Assembly: GCA_031308135.1 (NCBI GenBank)
Contig: JAHLJT010009436.1
Span: forward strand, 121,187,608 to 121,251,607
From: Acheta domesticus
Taxonomy: Eukaryota; Arthropoda; Insecta; Orthoptera; Gryllidae
Length of the DNA stretch: 64,000 nt
Direction of reading: 5' to 3'
Shown here: positions 44,120 to 55,694 of the stretch, piece by piece
Numbering within the stretch: the stretch's first letter is position 1
Layout: each line of letters begins with the position of its first letter
Translations under genes and position numbers: made by a program
Notes under the pieces: model-generated
What the model was told of the DNA's origin: nothing
What the model saw: the letters and a program-made list of their open reading frames with translations, nothing else
The model's database searches: none

Positions 44120-44715
44120 GAATAGGATAATGAGAGTGACTTGGAGGGAAGATAAAGAGAAATTTTAAAAATTGAAGTAGTGGAAGGCCACTAAAGTGTT
44201 GAAAAAAATAGAGGGCTTCTTCAAAGAAAGTAGCTGTGATAAAGGTGACGTACCACACAACTGACTTGATAGATCTTGCGTAAATAGATCTTACGCTGAG
44301 GGACAATTTTAAGAGTAAAACTGTATTACATATCCAATTGACTGTGTGCTGTAATGAAACGAACGAGGAAAATAGTAATTATAACCCAAGACTATTCATT
44401 AAAAAAAAATAATATTATGAATGCAATTTCAAGAACGATTTCGCGTTATCCCGCATTTAGATTGATGAAATCTACAGGTTGAGATAATAAATAAAATCTA
44501 CTGGTTGAGATTGTTTTTTGTCATGTTGCCGCGTCTCATTTACACGAAAACTCAACACTAATCTAATGAACTTCATTCTATCATAAAACATATATCGATA
44601 CTTTTTACGGCGAAAATGGACACGAACAAATTTATAGGCGTTCTGAAAAACATTATTTTTTCGTTTTTCTTTTGTAGTAGTGAAACCGCCCAAATTCCAG
44701 AAGCACTTTATGACG
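44120..44715. other. AT-rich spacer
   Basis: AT-rich. TGATAGATCTTGCGTAAATAGATCTTACG holds a near repeat of TAGATCTT (44266-44294), and a second short repeat (AAATCTACNGGTTGAGAT) lies at 44468-44512. No gene. Confidence 0.4.
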
Positions 44716-44719
44716 GAGA

Positions 44720-45045
44720 GCAACATAAAATATTTCTGTGCGGCGCGGCGCGGCGTTCAGATTCCGGACTCCCCGGCGCTGCCCGCGCGGGACGTCCCGC
44801 CGTGGGATCCAATCTTCCCACTCGGACTCCGCGCCGCGCCGCGCCGCGCCGCCGCCCGGCCGTTCCATCCGGTGGGCCCTCCGCGACGAATCGCGCTTTG
44901 TGACGAATCCCAACGGCGCGGCGCGCGCGGCCTGCTTAACGACCGCCATGTTTATGGCGACGCTCCTCGGAAAACTCGCCGCTGGCCACTAACTCCTAAG
45001 CGAACGGGCCGTGATGAGCGGAAAGTTTCCGCGATTGCAAGAAAT
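44720..45045. other. GC-rich island with two GGCGC pentamer runs
   Basis: Pentamer runs at 44741-44755 and 44830-44853 (GCGCC repeated). GCCATAAA lies on the minus strand at 44951-44958 in CATGTTTATGGCGACG. Frames on both strands are compositional. Confidence 0.5.
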
Positions 45046-45059
45046 CAACTGGACTTAAC

Positions 45060-45655
45060 GTGAGTCGAAAAACCGCGGAAATTGACAGGAGAAGCGATTG
45101 TCGTTTCTGCTATCGTTCACCATTTGGAATGGTCGCAGGGAAGGAGGGCTCATTCTCTATAAATGTAAAAATAATTATTTTTTTTAAATTATGAAAGATG
45201 AAGACAGAAAATTATTTAACGATATTTTCAGTCTGCAATCATACGGACAAGACGTTTTACAGGCATAACTAACTTTCTGAGAATATTCAAATAATCCACG
45301 CCATTCATGCGGAAGGCCCACGAGCTAAATCGGTAATGAGGAGTAGTTCCTACAACTAGGAAAGTCCTAGTGGAAAGTATGATCTTCCTCAAAATAAAAC
45401 TGATTTCGACGCTTATGTTTTATTTATATTTTCGGATAGAATGTACTACTAGTATATCGTTAGCACATTTAAGGGATTAAATATGAATGAGGGATTACTT
45501 GCGCTCTGCAAGCGAATGTGTTTACTATGTTATTTACGTTTTATTCATAAGAAAATCTATGTTTATTCAGGTCATAAATCGTTCGCTGATTTCTCAAACT
45601 GTAGTTAATTTCCAGATGAGCTGGAACGTAAAAAGGATTTACAGAAAGGATGCAC
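45060..45655. other. AT-rich spacer
   Basis: AT-rich DNA, no feature recognised. Confidence 0.4.
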
Positions 45656-45667
45656 GGTGCAGGGAGA

Positions 45668-45695
45668 TGTAAGGTGCAGGGAGATGCACCTTACA
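45668..45695. other. 11-bp perfect hairpin
   Basis: TGTAAGGTGCA and TGCACCTTACA pair perfectly around a 6-base loop GGGAGA. The loop word GCAGGGAGATG is itself a direct duplicate of the bases just upstream, so this may be a local rearrangement scar. Confidence 0.8.
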
Positions 45696-45756
45696 GTAGC
45701 AAACCCATCCGGACAGCCCAGAGGCCATCGCATCTCTTATATTATGCACTCGAGGA

Positions 45757-45768
45757 CGCTAATTAGCG
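45757..45768. promoter_or_regulatory. Perfect palindrome CGCTAATTAGCG
   Basis: A 12-bp perfect palindrome with the TAATTA homeodomain dimer core, at the left margin of a large GC-rich island. Function is inferred from the word only. Confidence 0.35.
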
Positions 45769-46170
45769 AGCCTGCTTGTTCATAGACTGCAGGCGGCGCC
45801 TCTCGGACTTCGAGGGCGGGCGAGTGGATTCCGGCGGCGGCGGCGCCGCGCCGGAGAGACCGGTCACCTGAGGGCCGGCGGCGGCGAGGGCGGCGGCGGG
45901 GGCGGCGGCGGCGGCACGCGCGCCGTGTGGGCCGCCGCAGAAATACGACAGCGCCGGGCAGATGTCACGCGCACGGCCACAAATCTCCCGGCGGGTCGGC
46001 GGCGGCTCGAATTTCAGGACGCGGTGCTCGTAAAGAGCACCGAGAGGGGGTAGGGGGGGCGAGCAGCGTCGGCGCCGCGACGGCCGATGTGTCGGCCGAG
46101 GCTTTTCCTTCCTTCGGGAGGAGCCGCGCCCTCGCCGCCTGCGCCGCCAGCCCGCGTTCGCTCCGCATCG

Positions 46171-46205
46171 CCTCGCCTCGCCTCGCCTCGCCTGGCCTCG
46201 CCTTG
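46171..46205 (+). repeat. (CCTCG)n pentanucleotide tract
   Basis: About seven CCTCG units, with CCTGG and CCTTG variants at the right end. Confidence 0.88.
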
Positions 46206-46464
46206 CTCCACGTCGCCGGCGCTGCGATTCTCTTGTACGCTCGTCACCCTTAAATCTCGCCCGCGTCCACCTCCGTCGTCCCGCAAAGCGATGCCGCCGC
46301 GCCGCCCTGGTGTCTCAAAAAATACCGTACAACGCCCGCCCAATCAGATCTGGTCTTGCGCGCCGCCGCGCCGCGCCGCTCTGTGTTACCGCGGCGGATG
46401 GAAAAGGAAACTTGCTTGTTCCGCTTCGTCCGCGACCAATCACGGATCGCTCGGCTGGCGGCTT

Positions 46465-46483
46465 GCGCGCGCGCGCGCGCGCG
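46465..46483. repeat. (GC)n dinucleotide tract
   Basis: Nine GC units. An alternating purine-pyrimidine tract with Z-DNA potential. Confidence 0.9.
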
Positions 46484-46779
46484 AGGATGAGGGGAAAAGT
46501 TGCAAGTTTCCTTTTGCGTCTTCCCGTGACATCACGGGCGAACGTGGAGTGGGTACAGGGTGGACACGTGAGGTGACCCTGGGGCGTCGAGGAATTTCCC
46601 CCCGAGCTTCAACGCTCTCGGCGTGCCTTTGACAATGAGTTCCATATTTTATCGTCTTCGCTTTCTCGTTTCGTCTGCATTGTTGCGTCGTAATATATTT
46701 TCGGTAGATCCAAGGGACACGAGACGGAGCCACCCGAAAATACGTCTTGCGCTGGTGACAGAAACCGGAGAAGAGATAA

Positions 46780-47345
46780 CGTCGCCCGTGTCCCACCCAC
46801 TTGTCCATCTACGGTCACTCCATACGATCACGTGGGCAGTGCTGCCCGTCCAGTCCAGGCCGGTGATTACCATACGAATAAATTCACGTTCAACCCCCCT
46901 CCCAGGAAACTCGAGAAGGGCTCAGTCGAAGAGGGTGCATTCCGGTACCCGAAGTAACCCGAGCTCAGGGGGCGTCACCCACGTCGACCGGGCACCCAGG
47001 GAATCCCCGAGGCGACAGCTGCAGTGCCACGCCTGCCAACAGTCTGGTTCGGAATAGCCCCCTCCCATCTCTCCTTGTGCCCCGCCCTCGCTTCCTGCGT
47101 GGGGAGACATAGGAGACGGGTGCTTTTAAATTGGAGCCACGCGGAGAGAATGGATGCTGCGGCGGAGGCGCTCGAGGCAATGGCGTTCGCGCATAACGAG
47201 GGGATGCAGCGGCCTCCGCTCCGGTGCACTCGCCCGCCCGCCCACCGGGCACCGCCCACCGCCAGGCGCCCGCGCAAAAAGCGCCCAAAAGCATGAGCCG
47301 AGGGCGGATCCGGGAGCGCTCGATAGGCATTGGCACGCACATCGA
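46780..47345. other. GC-rich island
   Basis: Moderately CpG-rich unique sequence without an array. Several frames of 90-144 codons overlap on both strands, none recognisable. Confidence 0.45.
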
Positions 47346-47349
47346 AGCC

Positions 47350-48060
47350 AGAGGTGAATGAACACGACTTTCCAGATCACACGTCTCTATTGTTTGGAAT
47401 TTTTTTCTTTACACTCAAATTAGTAAATCCAACATTTCAAAAGGAAAACGAGAGAGCATATGTTTATAAAAATAATATTAGGTACGTAATATATTCCAAT
47501 ACAAGAAAACATTTTCACTAATGCTTCCTAAATATAAACTAGTGCTGCTGCTATACTACAGCACATACTTTTATTTTTGCATTATTTGTTACATTAACTG
47601 TAAATAAGGCCATGAATGATCTTAATACTAATTGTCTTAAAAACACTACTTGCAATGCACTTAATTTGTATGTCGGCGTTTTGAAAGGTGCTAAACAAGC
47701 TGGTAAATGTGCATGTAAAACCGAGTATCCTGCACGGTGAGTGATGAGTGTGAGACATTGGAGGCAACTAGCGTCGCCATGCTTCGACTTACCCCCCACC
47801 CTACACCTTTAAGGAAGGCAGAGCTAACACAGCGTACATCCTCGCACCGGCCGTCTTAGAAAGGCCTTCTGCTTTATACATTCGAGACGTAATCTCTGAA
47901 CAGTCGCTCATTTCAATCTTACAGAGAGCTCAAAGGGCGTAGTCTTCGACCGATCCGCGACTCCCTCGTGAGTTTGGGCGCGCCAACAATGGTTCCAGTG
48001 GTTGCCGAATGGGTTGTTCCATATGGAGCCCTCTTGGCGCACCTGCCATAACCGCCAATT
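47350..48060. other. AT-rich spacer
   Basis: AT-rich to 47700, then mixed. Nothing recognised. Confidence 0.4.
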
Positions 48061-48212
48061 GACAGGCATCCGACAGATCCGTTGCCCCCGGGTCCAAACG
48101 CTGACGAGATGCGCTATGGCGCAAGTACGAGTACAGGTGACTGCCGAAAAGGCCTGCCCGCCAGCCGTCCCGCCAGCCTTCCCGTCAACCGGCCCTCCCG
48201 CCTGCTCTCCTG

Positions 48213-48405
48213 CCTGTCCTGCCGCCTGTCCTGCCGCCTGTCCTGCCGCCTGTCCTGCCGCCTGCCCTCCAGCCTGCCCTCCAGCCTGCCCTCCAGCCTG
48301 CCCTCCAGCCTGCCCTCCAGCCTGCCCTCCAGCCTGCCCTCCACCCAGCCCCTCACCTTGCCCTCCAGCCCGCCATCCAGCCTACCCTCCAGCCCGCCCG
48401 CCCAC
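48213..48405 (+). repeat. 12-bp minisatellite in two phases
   Basis: Four CCTGTCCTGCCG units (48213-48260) switch abruptly to seven CCTGCCCTCCAG/C units (48261-48344), then degenerate CCC/CCTCCAG words to 48405. Because 12 is a multiple of 3, all three plus-strand frames stay open (Pro/Cys/Ala, Ser/Leu/Pro), which explains the 132- and 161-codon frames. Confidence 0.94.
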
Positions 48406-48489
48406 CCGTTTGACATTCATGAATGTGCTGAAAATTCCAATTCGGGAAATGCATCTGAAGTTCACTCACTTAGGGCTTGACAGTTGACA

Positions 48490-49955
48490 CTCGCTCCGAA
48501 ACAAAATTATTTTCTCAAAAACTAAGAAACATAACAAGAAACGGCTTGAAGCATTTAAAAGATAGTAAAGCAGAGCTTACGACCCAATAAAAATTGAAAA
48601 ACACGAAACTTCACGATTTTTCATCATTCTCAGGTAGACAGCTACCTTAAGACAATCACAATGTAAGCTGAAATTGCAGTACAGCTCAATCTTTCGGGCG
48701 ACACAGATTCTAGTTTTAAACATCCTGAGCTCTCTTCCTCTCCCCCTCATGTTGCGAGTGGTCATTATGGTAGCTGGCGATGAGCCTTCTTATCGCAAGA
48801 CCACCTCAACAACGCCGTAAAACATAACCAAATGCATCCTCTCAAGCGCACAAATCCGGATCTCCAAAGAGAATGCGCGTGCGCATTATAGGAGCTGCTA
48901 GCGCAGTCGTCGCAGCTCGGAGTCCTTTGCCGCGATCGTATTATTGGGAAGTTGGCGAGGTCGGAAATCAATCCCATTCGCCCATGAACAAATTACGGGA
49001 TCAAAGGTAACCAGCATTAGCTTTTAGCCGGCGGTCGGCTGTCGGCCAATGAGACGGCGCATTTAGCTATTCGCTCGCTGGAAGTTTTCGAGTGATGAGT
49101 TCGTGTAAATGGCTAAATTTACGCGACCACAATATATTAACCATACGCAGCAATGAGTGAATGATATTTCACTGAAACAACCCATTTTGTATCCACTCTC
49201 TATTGAGCAATTCATCTAAAATGCCTCTGTGTTGAATGTAATCCCAGTGAATCCGACGGTACACGCGCATTTGGGAAAACATTACACAGGCAGATTGCAA
49301 TCACTCTGTTAATTAACGATTCTGACAACACCTGTTTTCTATCGAGTCCGAATGCACTTTTATGCTGGATTACCGTCGAAAATAATACCATCGATACACT
49401 TTCCAGATGTGTGATTGAAGGCTCAATCATGAATGCATTTGCTAATGCACATCATAACTGACGATGATTAAAAACAGTTCAGGATAGCTGCTACCGGGAA
49501 TATGTATTTCACTGTTTTACAAGTAGGTCTGCTTAGAATTAGCCTGAAATTCAAATGCGTTACTCTTAATCAGTAGAAAAGAAACTAAAAATTATTCAAA
49601 TTCAGCAGTTTAGAAGGAATTTACTACTTTCTATTAATTTTCTTCTGTATCGAATAAATGGGCCGTATCCATTCTAGTTGAAAGCAACTAATATTTGTTA
49701 ATAAACAAGTATTTTGACTATTATATTTCTACGTCTTTTTCTTAGGTAGCTCATTGTTTTTTCTTTTTTACTTTCTCGCCTTTTTGTATTTTTTTCCGAG
49801 AAGTCTTACAGAAGCACGCAAAAGTTCAATCAAACTGCAAAGCTACATGTTTAGTTTATATTTGGCCATACAACTGACCAATAACTTAAACACGACTTTA
49901 GCCACTCCCTTCAAGCGAACTTCGAAAATACGCTTTGTCGTGCCGAACAAGCAGT
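48490..49955. other. AT-rich spacer with one moderately GC segment
   Basis: AT-rich. Around 48870-49130 it becomes less so (GCGCGTGCGCATTATAGGAG, CCGGCGGTCGGCTGTCGGCC) and reads like unique, possibly conserved, non-coding DNA. No gene recognised. Confidence 0.4.
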
Positions 49956-49959
49956 CCAA

Positions 49960-50180
49960 GGCGCAGGCTTATCTTACGCATCAGGAGCCTTGCGGCCGGT
50001 GAGGCGGCGGCGGCGGCGGCTGTGGCGGCGGCGGCCGCACGGCACCCCGCATGCATACATGCATGGCGGCAGGAAGGAAACGACCGCGGGAACCGCTACA
50101 GGTATTATTTATCCTTGTAGCGCGGGCTGCTCCGATCAACCGACGTTAATACGAACGCTATGAGGTCCTGCCTTCTCCCC
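49960..50180. other. GC-rich island with (GGC)n
   Basis: GGC triplets (50003-50035), then CCGCATGCATACATGCATGG, where CATGCATACATGCATG is a 16-bp near palindrome (50049-50064). No gene. Confidence 0.45.
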
Positions 50181-50299
50181 TCGGACGCTTATTCATTTAT
50201 TCAGGGACTCGGCGCCACTGACAGCCGCGATCCTTCATCTTGACGCAATAATAAACTTCCCCGGGTCGCTGCGACTCTAAGGAAGTCGGCCTCTTTAAA

Positions 50300-51290
50300 T
50301 ATAAACTGGAGACATGCCAACTACATACCGCCACCGTCTGGAAACGAAGCGCCCCGCAACATCTGTTCCGGAGAGCTCTTTGCGGCACGGAGACGTCAGG
50401 GGCGCCCGTGTGACTGGCTCTGCCATGCGCTACACGAAACTCCGTCACATGAATAACGCCTCGCATTGTCCCGCACGTCAGTAATTCGTCAGATGTGTGA
50501 CAGCGACCAGGGGAAAAGATAGCCGGAGATAGTTTGTACATTAACATGATGTACGACACATACAAATGCGCGGGCCACGGTTTTCTCCGTCCAATGTTTC
50601 TCCGCTAACCGTTTTGACAGTGCCCATTGTCCGGCCCAGCTCGGCCGTGGTGTTCGTATTGATTTAGCCTCACCAGGGGGAACTAGTAGGTACAAAAACA
50701 TCACCACCTCCTATTCAAACAAAGCTGGCAGCGAGTGATTACCGAGCGGACCCCCGAACCGCGCGCCGCGCCTCCCCCGCCCCGCGACCCCTGACCTCCC
50801 GCCCGCTGCGAGCGCCCGCGCCGGGAGGCGCTGCCGAGGAGAAGGCGGCGGCGCAGTTGGAGGCAGAAGTGACGGTTGAGTGGCAGGAACCTTGGTGACA
50901 ACGCAGCGATGACACAGGATCAACAGAGGTTGTTTGGGAGCGTGAAAAGCGCGGCGGAGATAATGGCAGTTGTAATTAGCATAAAGGGATAGGGGACGAT
51001 TAAGGCCAAAATAGAGGTGATGATCCTGAATATATTAGGCAAATGACCGCAGAGATAGCCGCAAGCCGCGATAGCGGGAGGAAACACCTTCGCGGCAGCC
51101 GAAATAGCTGTGGGCCGTGAAGAGGCGATGGCAGAAAAGAGTGGTTGCCCGGCCGCGCCAACTCGAGCAGAAGGTCGAAGGACACGGGAAGAAGCGCGCA
51201 TTCCTTCACGGCAAGTAATTACGGGCAGGGTTGGCCAGCGGCGTGCGACGGGGCGCCGCCGCAATAGACGCGGCTGATTGTTCCTCCGTT
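50300..51290. other. GC-rich island, about 1 kb, without arrays
   Basis: CpG-rich unique DNA, most GC-dense at 50740-50860. The part at 50930-51010 holds GATAATGGCAGTTGTAATTAGCATAAAGGG, with TAATTA beside GCATAAA. Frames on both strands are not recognisable. Confidence 0.45.
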
Positions 51291-51506
51291 GTCTCCGCTA
51301 TCAATACCCGAATACTATCAATTACACAACTATCCCGATATAACCTAGGCAAGCACCCAAAAACGCCACCAGAATAAAAAATAGATTTCCTAATCATGTG
51401 TTTTGCATATAATTTGCAAATTTACATGATTCTTTGTCAGTTGCTCAGTGGGTTTCCTCTCCCTAAGAAATAGTGTAAGAAGTAATAGTTAAGTTTTTTA
51501 ATGTAG

Positions 51507-51514
51507 ATAATAAG
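51507..51514. repeat. 8-bp target-site duplication, left
   Basis: ATAATAAG, repeated exactly at 52192-52199. Confidence 0.88.
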
Positions 51515-52191
51515 TAGAGACCGGAAAAATATGTAGTATTAAACGACAAAATATGTACATAAATATGTAATGAAAACAATGAGAATACGTAATAAATACG
51601 TAAAATACGATGTAATATGTAATATTAAAATTCTCTAATTAAAAACCATTTACATGGAAACAAATTACGTTTAGAAAAACGGCTCACTTTACATCATACA
51701 ACTTTCTCGTTAGTAGTAAAAGCTTCATCTATTGTAATCCAAGACTGTAGTTTAGCAGCCGGACTAATCGCAGTAGAAGCCATCACACAAACTGGTGAGA
51801 ACTGCGGCCAGCAAACATACACAGTAGCATCTTCATCGAAGAATTACGTGGGCGATCGTAAATTTTTCTCGTAAATTAAGGTTACAGATCACAAAACGCG
51901 GTATCAATAATATTTTGGACACATAGATATCCCCAATAATTTAGGGAAAATGCTGAAAAAAAATCTTTTCACAAAAAAATATGAAATTAAATTGAAGAAA
52001 ATTAATGAAATAAAATATATTGTGAAAACAGCAAAATATATAAAATATGTAATATAGTACTAAATATGTAGAAATATGTAACGAAAAAACTGATATTGTG
52101 TTAGGAGGGCAATGATTTGTCAAGATTGCAATTTTGAGAACGGTAAGTAGAAAGACAAAAAATATGTAATTACATAAAAATCCGGTCTCTA
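51515..52191. mobile_element. hAT-type element family H2 (677 bp, non-autonomous)
   Basis: The ends are TAGAGACCGGAAAAATATGTA and, in reverse, TAGAGACCGGATTTTTATGTA, an inverted repeat with an identical first 11 bases. Perfect 8-bp ATAATAAG duplications flank it. Both flanks of the interior hold many AATATGTA/AATACGTA words (for example 51528-51620 and 52035-52090), like the subterminal transposase-binding repeats of hAT elements. No transposase frame is present. Longest internal frame is about 60 codons. Confidence 0.92.
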
Positions 52192-52199
52192 ATAATAAG
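52192..52199. repeat. 8-bp target-site duplication, right
   Basis: ATAATAAG, matching 51507-51514. Confidence 0.88.
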
Positions 52200-53255
52200 C
52201 ATCAAAAACATGTGAAAAAGTTTGTATTGTTAAACTGAACCATGTATCCTTCTCAAAATAATAAAAATTATTGAGAAAAAAAACAACACGAAATGCTCAA
52301 CTCCCTACTACTGGCATGGGCGGTATTTTTGAAAATATAAAGCGCCTGGTCGGGCAAATCAAAAGATTTGTGATACTTTTGAATTTTTTTCTTTTATGAT
52401 ATGCTTTTTATTCTTCAGAAATCTTGCAGGAGTCTACAATTAACCCTAGAAAGGTACCATAAAGGTAAACGCCGGTACTGAAAAGAAAGTGCAAGACGAA
52501 TAACATGCTAAAGACGAACCGTAGCTTCGAAGGAGAATACACAACACTTCACTTTAGCTCTTTTTCATTTGCTAAACTGCAAACGAAAAACAAAAGACTG
52601 GGATAACATATTACCCCTGTATCGTTTCTACAGTTTATTAAATTTACCTTCTACAAATAACTAATATTACCTTTTAGGATCACATTTCTGAGCTAATGAA
52701 ACCGCTTCCAGCGTTAGGTTGGGAAACTGATGTCTAATGATGTCAATGGGCAAATCAAAATGGAAATACATATGAATATGAAAATTAAATAATCCATCCA
52801 GAAATCAATATCCTTATATTAATTTTAAACTCTAACGGATTTCGACGGGCTCAATCCTTTATAACGTAATAAGTTAGTTTTTCACTTAAACGCATCTTAT
52901 TTTCATTAAAACACACAATTTGAACGACGAGAGTAATTCATACCAATATAAAGCTGTGGAGGGTGGAAAATAAATACAATCTTAGTTCGAATACGCAAAT
53001 AAAACGAATGATAAAAATTTGTAAATTTTATTTGAAGTTAATGCGAAATTTATTTGGGTTCACCATTTGCCATTAACAATTGGAATTTTATGACGCGCGC
53101 TCAAGAACAAATCAATTCTTGTCATCAAAACTTCTTCCAAAATGTATTTATTCATCCCGTTACTAAGATGTTCCATCACGAGCCGCCGCACGAATCCCTC
53201 TTTTGTCGCTGTTATCGCCGGAGCAACGACAGAACAATCACCGCAGCGTCACCGG
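52200..53255. other. AT-rich spacer
   Basis: AT-rich DNA. GGGCAAATCAAAA occurs twice (52353-52365, 52747-52759). No gene recognised. Confidence 0.45.
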
Positions 53256-53259
53256 GCAA

Positions 53260-53790
53260 TTTCCATTGAACGATCGAGCACCCAGGGCCGCCGTCAGCGA
53301 CTGTCGCGTTCCTCGCTTCAGGATAAGCCCCGCGATGCATCTAAAAAACCGCACACACAAAAAAAGGGCTCGGGCAAAAAGCGAGAGCTTTATGTAGCAT
53401 TGTGCGCGGCTCGCTCGTGCCTCTAGAACAAAACGCAAGCAGCTCTGCGTTGCGCGGCGCGGAGGGCGCGGCCCTCGCCTGCGGAGGAGCGAGGGCGTGC
53501 GGCGGGGGACCTCCAACGACGGCGCGGGCGGGGCGGGGCGCCCGGCGCCGGCCGCATGCACGGGGTCCGCGGGCGCGGGCCGCGAACCCGGGCCTTGCCC
53601 GTGACAGCCGCCGCCAGCGCCGCCGCGGCATGCCTAATGAACGCCAGCCGGCGCTGCGGAGCGGCGGCAACCTTGAGGGGCGCGCGCGCCCGCGAACACC
53701 GCAGCGGGCGAGGATCACGGCGCCGGCTGGTCAGCAGGCCACGTTCCCCTAGCGCCCTCCATGCGAACGCCTGTTGCCATGTTGGGCTCT
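53260..53790. other. GC-rich island
   Basis: CpG-dense, peaking at 53450-53720, with GCGCGGCGCGG words (53451-53462) and GGGCGGGGCGGGGCGCCCGG (53527-53546). Frames of 107-125 codons on both strands are compositional. Confidence 0.5.
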
Positions 53791-53799
53791 AGCAATACA

Positions 53800-54885
53800 G
53801 GTTGGAACTTGATTCAGATTCAGAAAACATGTACACGTCCTTCAGAAATCTTGTACACATTCGGAACACTGCGAAGGAAATATTAGGTATACTATTTAGT
53901 TATTTAAATAAAAACTATGAGGTTACTTTGACAATTTTTTTTCTTTCTCAGCCTTATGGAATATATTCCTGTAATCTACTTAATGTGCGTAAATTCATAT
54001 CAATTGTAGCAGTTAAGTATACAGGTAATTATACTTGATGGTACCAGGAGCATATCAATGTAATACAACATTTAATTATAGAAAATATTTCATGAAGTTC
54101 TATGTTCTCTGTTATACGTCCAATGATTGGTGTCAGTGAACTCACGAAATTAAACTATTTTAGCATTCCATTTCCAGCTTCGTGATTGTGGAAGTGAGAA
54201 CTTTCACATACATATACATGAAGTTTGAATTTTCCTAACACACGAACTGACCCATTTAACCCTTTGAAATGCAATCGTCCAGTAAATATAATGTTAGTGA
54301 GTAAGTGAACTTCCCAAAATATATTCAGAATGTCTGAAAATAAATGTTACGAACTTCTAGGGCTTGCAGAAGGATAAAAAATGATCACTTTTTTACCAAT
54401 AAACATACAATGGAATATTGCATATAACCGAATTATGTGTATACATAAAAGTGACATTTTCACTTGATTTTTAGGAAACACCGTAGGCACAGATGTTCGG
54501 AGAAATACAAAATCTTCTTGACTGCGTCAGAACGTGACCTGCCCAACATTTTTTCATAAGAAATTGCCTAAAACTCAGGGGCAAATGCCACTTCTATAAA
54601 TGCATATAACTCCTTTATATTCAATTTCCCACTGTATGTTCATTGGCAAAAGCTTATTATTGTTGATCCCTGTACATACTCTAGAAGATTGTAACATTTA
54701 TTTTGAGACATGCTATATACATTTTAGAAAGGTTAATTACGAACATATAAGTCCTGAAGCAACATTCTCAATTTGTTATATCCATTCATTTTCTTGATAC
54801 GTCAGAACAGCGTTTAAAGAACCATACGCCAATGTTAAACTGGAATTTAATATTTCTTCCGTAACCTATCTGGAGACCGCATGCA
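53800..54885. other. AT-rich spacer
   Basis: AT-rich. TTTAACCCTTTG at 54256-54267 resembles a piggyBac terminus, but no partner end was found. Nothing else recognised. Confidence 0.45.
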
Positions 54886-54889
54886 AACC

Positions 54890-55690
54890 GCAGAATAAAG
54901 CCCGGCCAGATGCTCCCCAAAGGCAAGCACTTCGCAAAGCGTCACAGGGGCTGCGCAGCGCTGCTCCAGCGACGCGGCGCCGGCGCAAAAAGCTGCGCCG
55001 TGGCATCGAGGAAGCCCGCGGCGCCGCCTCCGCCGCCTCCGCCACCGTCGTCCCCGCCGTCGCCGTCGCCGCCACCGCCGTCCCCGCCGTCGCTGTCGCC
55101 GCCTCCGCCGTCACCGCCGCCGCCACCGCCGTCACCGCCGCCGCCTCCGCCCCCGCCGTCACCGCCGCCGCCTCCGCCGCCGCTGTCACCGCCACCGCCA
55201 CCGCCGCCGTCGTCGCCGCCGTCGTCGCCGCCGTCGTCGCCGCCGTCGTCGCCGCCGCCGTCGTCGCCGCCACCGCCGCCGCCCCTACCACCGCCGCCGC
55301 CGCAGCCGACCGCAGGCAGCCTTGCGAGGCCCTCGCGCGGGCAAAAATAGCGGCGACGGGAGGACGAAGCGGCGCGGCGGCAGCCACCTCCGCAGCCCGC
55401 GCGCCGGCGCTGCGCGACCGGTCACAGCCCTCTCTTCGCGAGACCTGTTCCGCGGAGCAGCCCTAATTGCGAGCCATAACAATAAAACCCCTGTCCGTCC
55501 CCCCGCTCTCGAACCGACGACCCGCGGTCACGCGAGCGCCTTTGCGTGGGCGGGTCCCCGAGCGCAGACTCCACCCGCTCGCCCGCTCTCGCTCGACTAC
55601 TCGCCCTCCGTCGCCCCTCGCGCCCGCGCTGGCCGTGTTCCGGTACCGGTTCGCGAGGCTCCGTGTTTGCAGCCCGCTCTGCTGATCTGC
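54890..55690. other. GC-rich island with CCG/TCG array
   Basis: CpG-dense DNA, a 290-bp triplet array, then GC-rich unique sequence. The 173-codon minus frame (poly-Ala/Thr/Val) and the 146-codon plus frame (poly-Pro/Ser) are translations of the array. Confidence 0.55.
55021..55308 (+). repeat. (CCG/CCT/TCG/CCA)n triplet array
   Basis: Triplets CCG, TCG, CCT and CCA alternate, with a clear 9-bp higher-order unit TCGTCGCCG at 55207-55270. It encodes Pro/Ser on the plus strand and Ala/Thr/Val on the minus strand without any stop. Confidence 0.95.
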
Positions 55691-55694
55691 AAGA

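Larger units (their letters stand above)
45780..46620. other. GC-rich island
   Basis: CpG-dense. It carries GGCGG triplet words (45831-45915), a (CCTCG)n pentamer run at 46171-46205, a GCGCC-type run at 46360-46379 and a (GC)n run at 46465-46483. The 181-codon plus frame and others are compositional. Confidence 0.55.

Noticed and set aside
48213..48405. CRISPR-like array
   Set aside because: The units are contiguous 12-mers without unique spacers. The genome is eukaryotic.
54256..54267. TTTAACCCTTTG as a piggyBac terminus
   Set aside because: No inverted partner with AGGGTTAA was found within reach.
54866..55387. 173-codon Ala/Thr/Val and 146-codon Pro/Ser frames resembling mucin- or proline-rich proteins
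   Set aside because: These are direct translations of the CCG/TCG triplet array.
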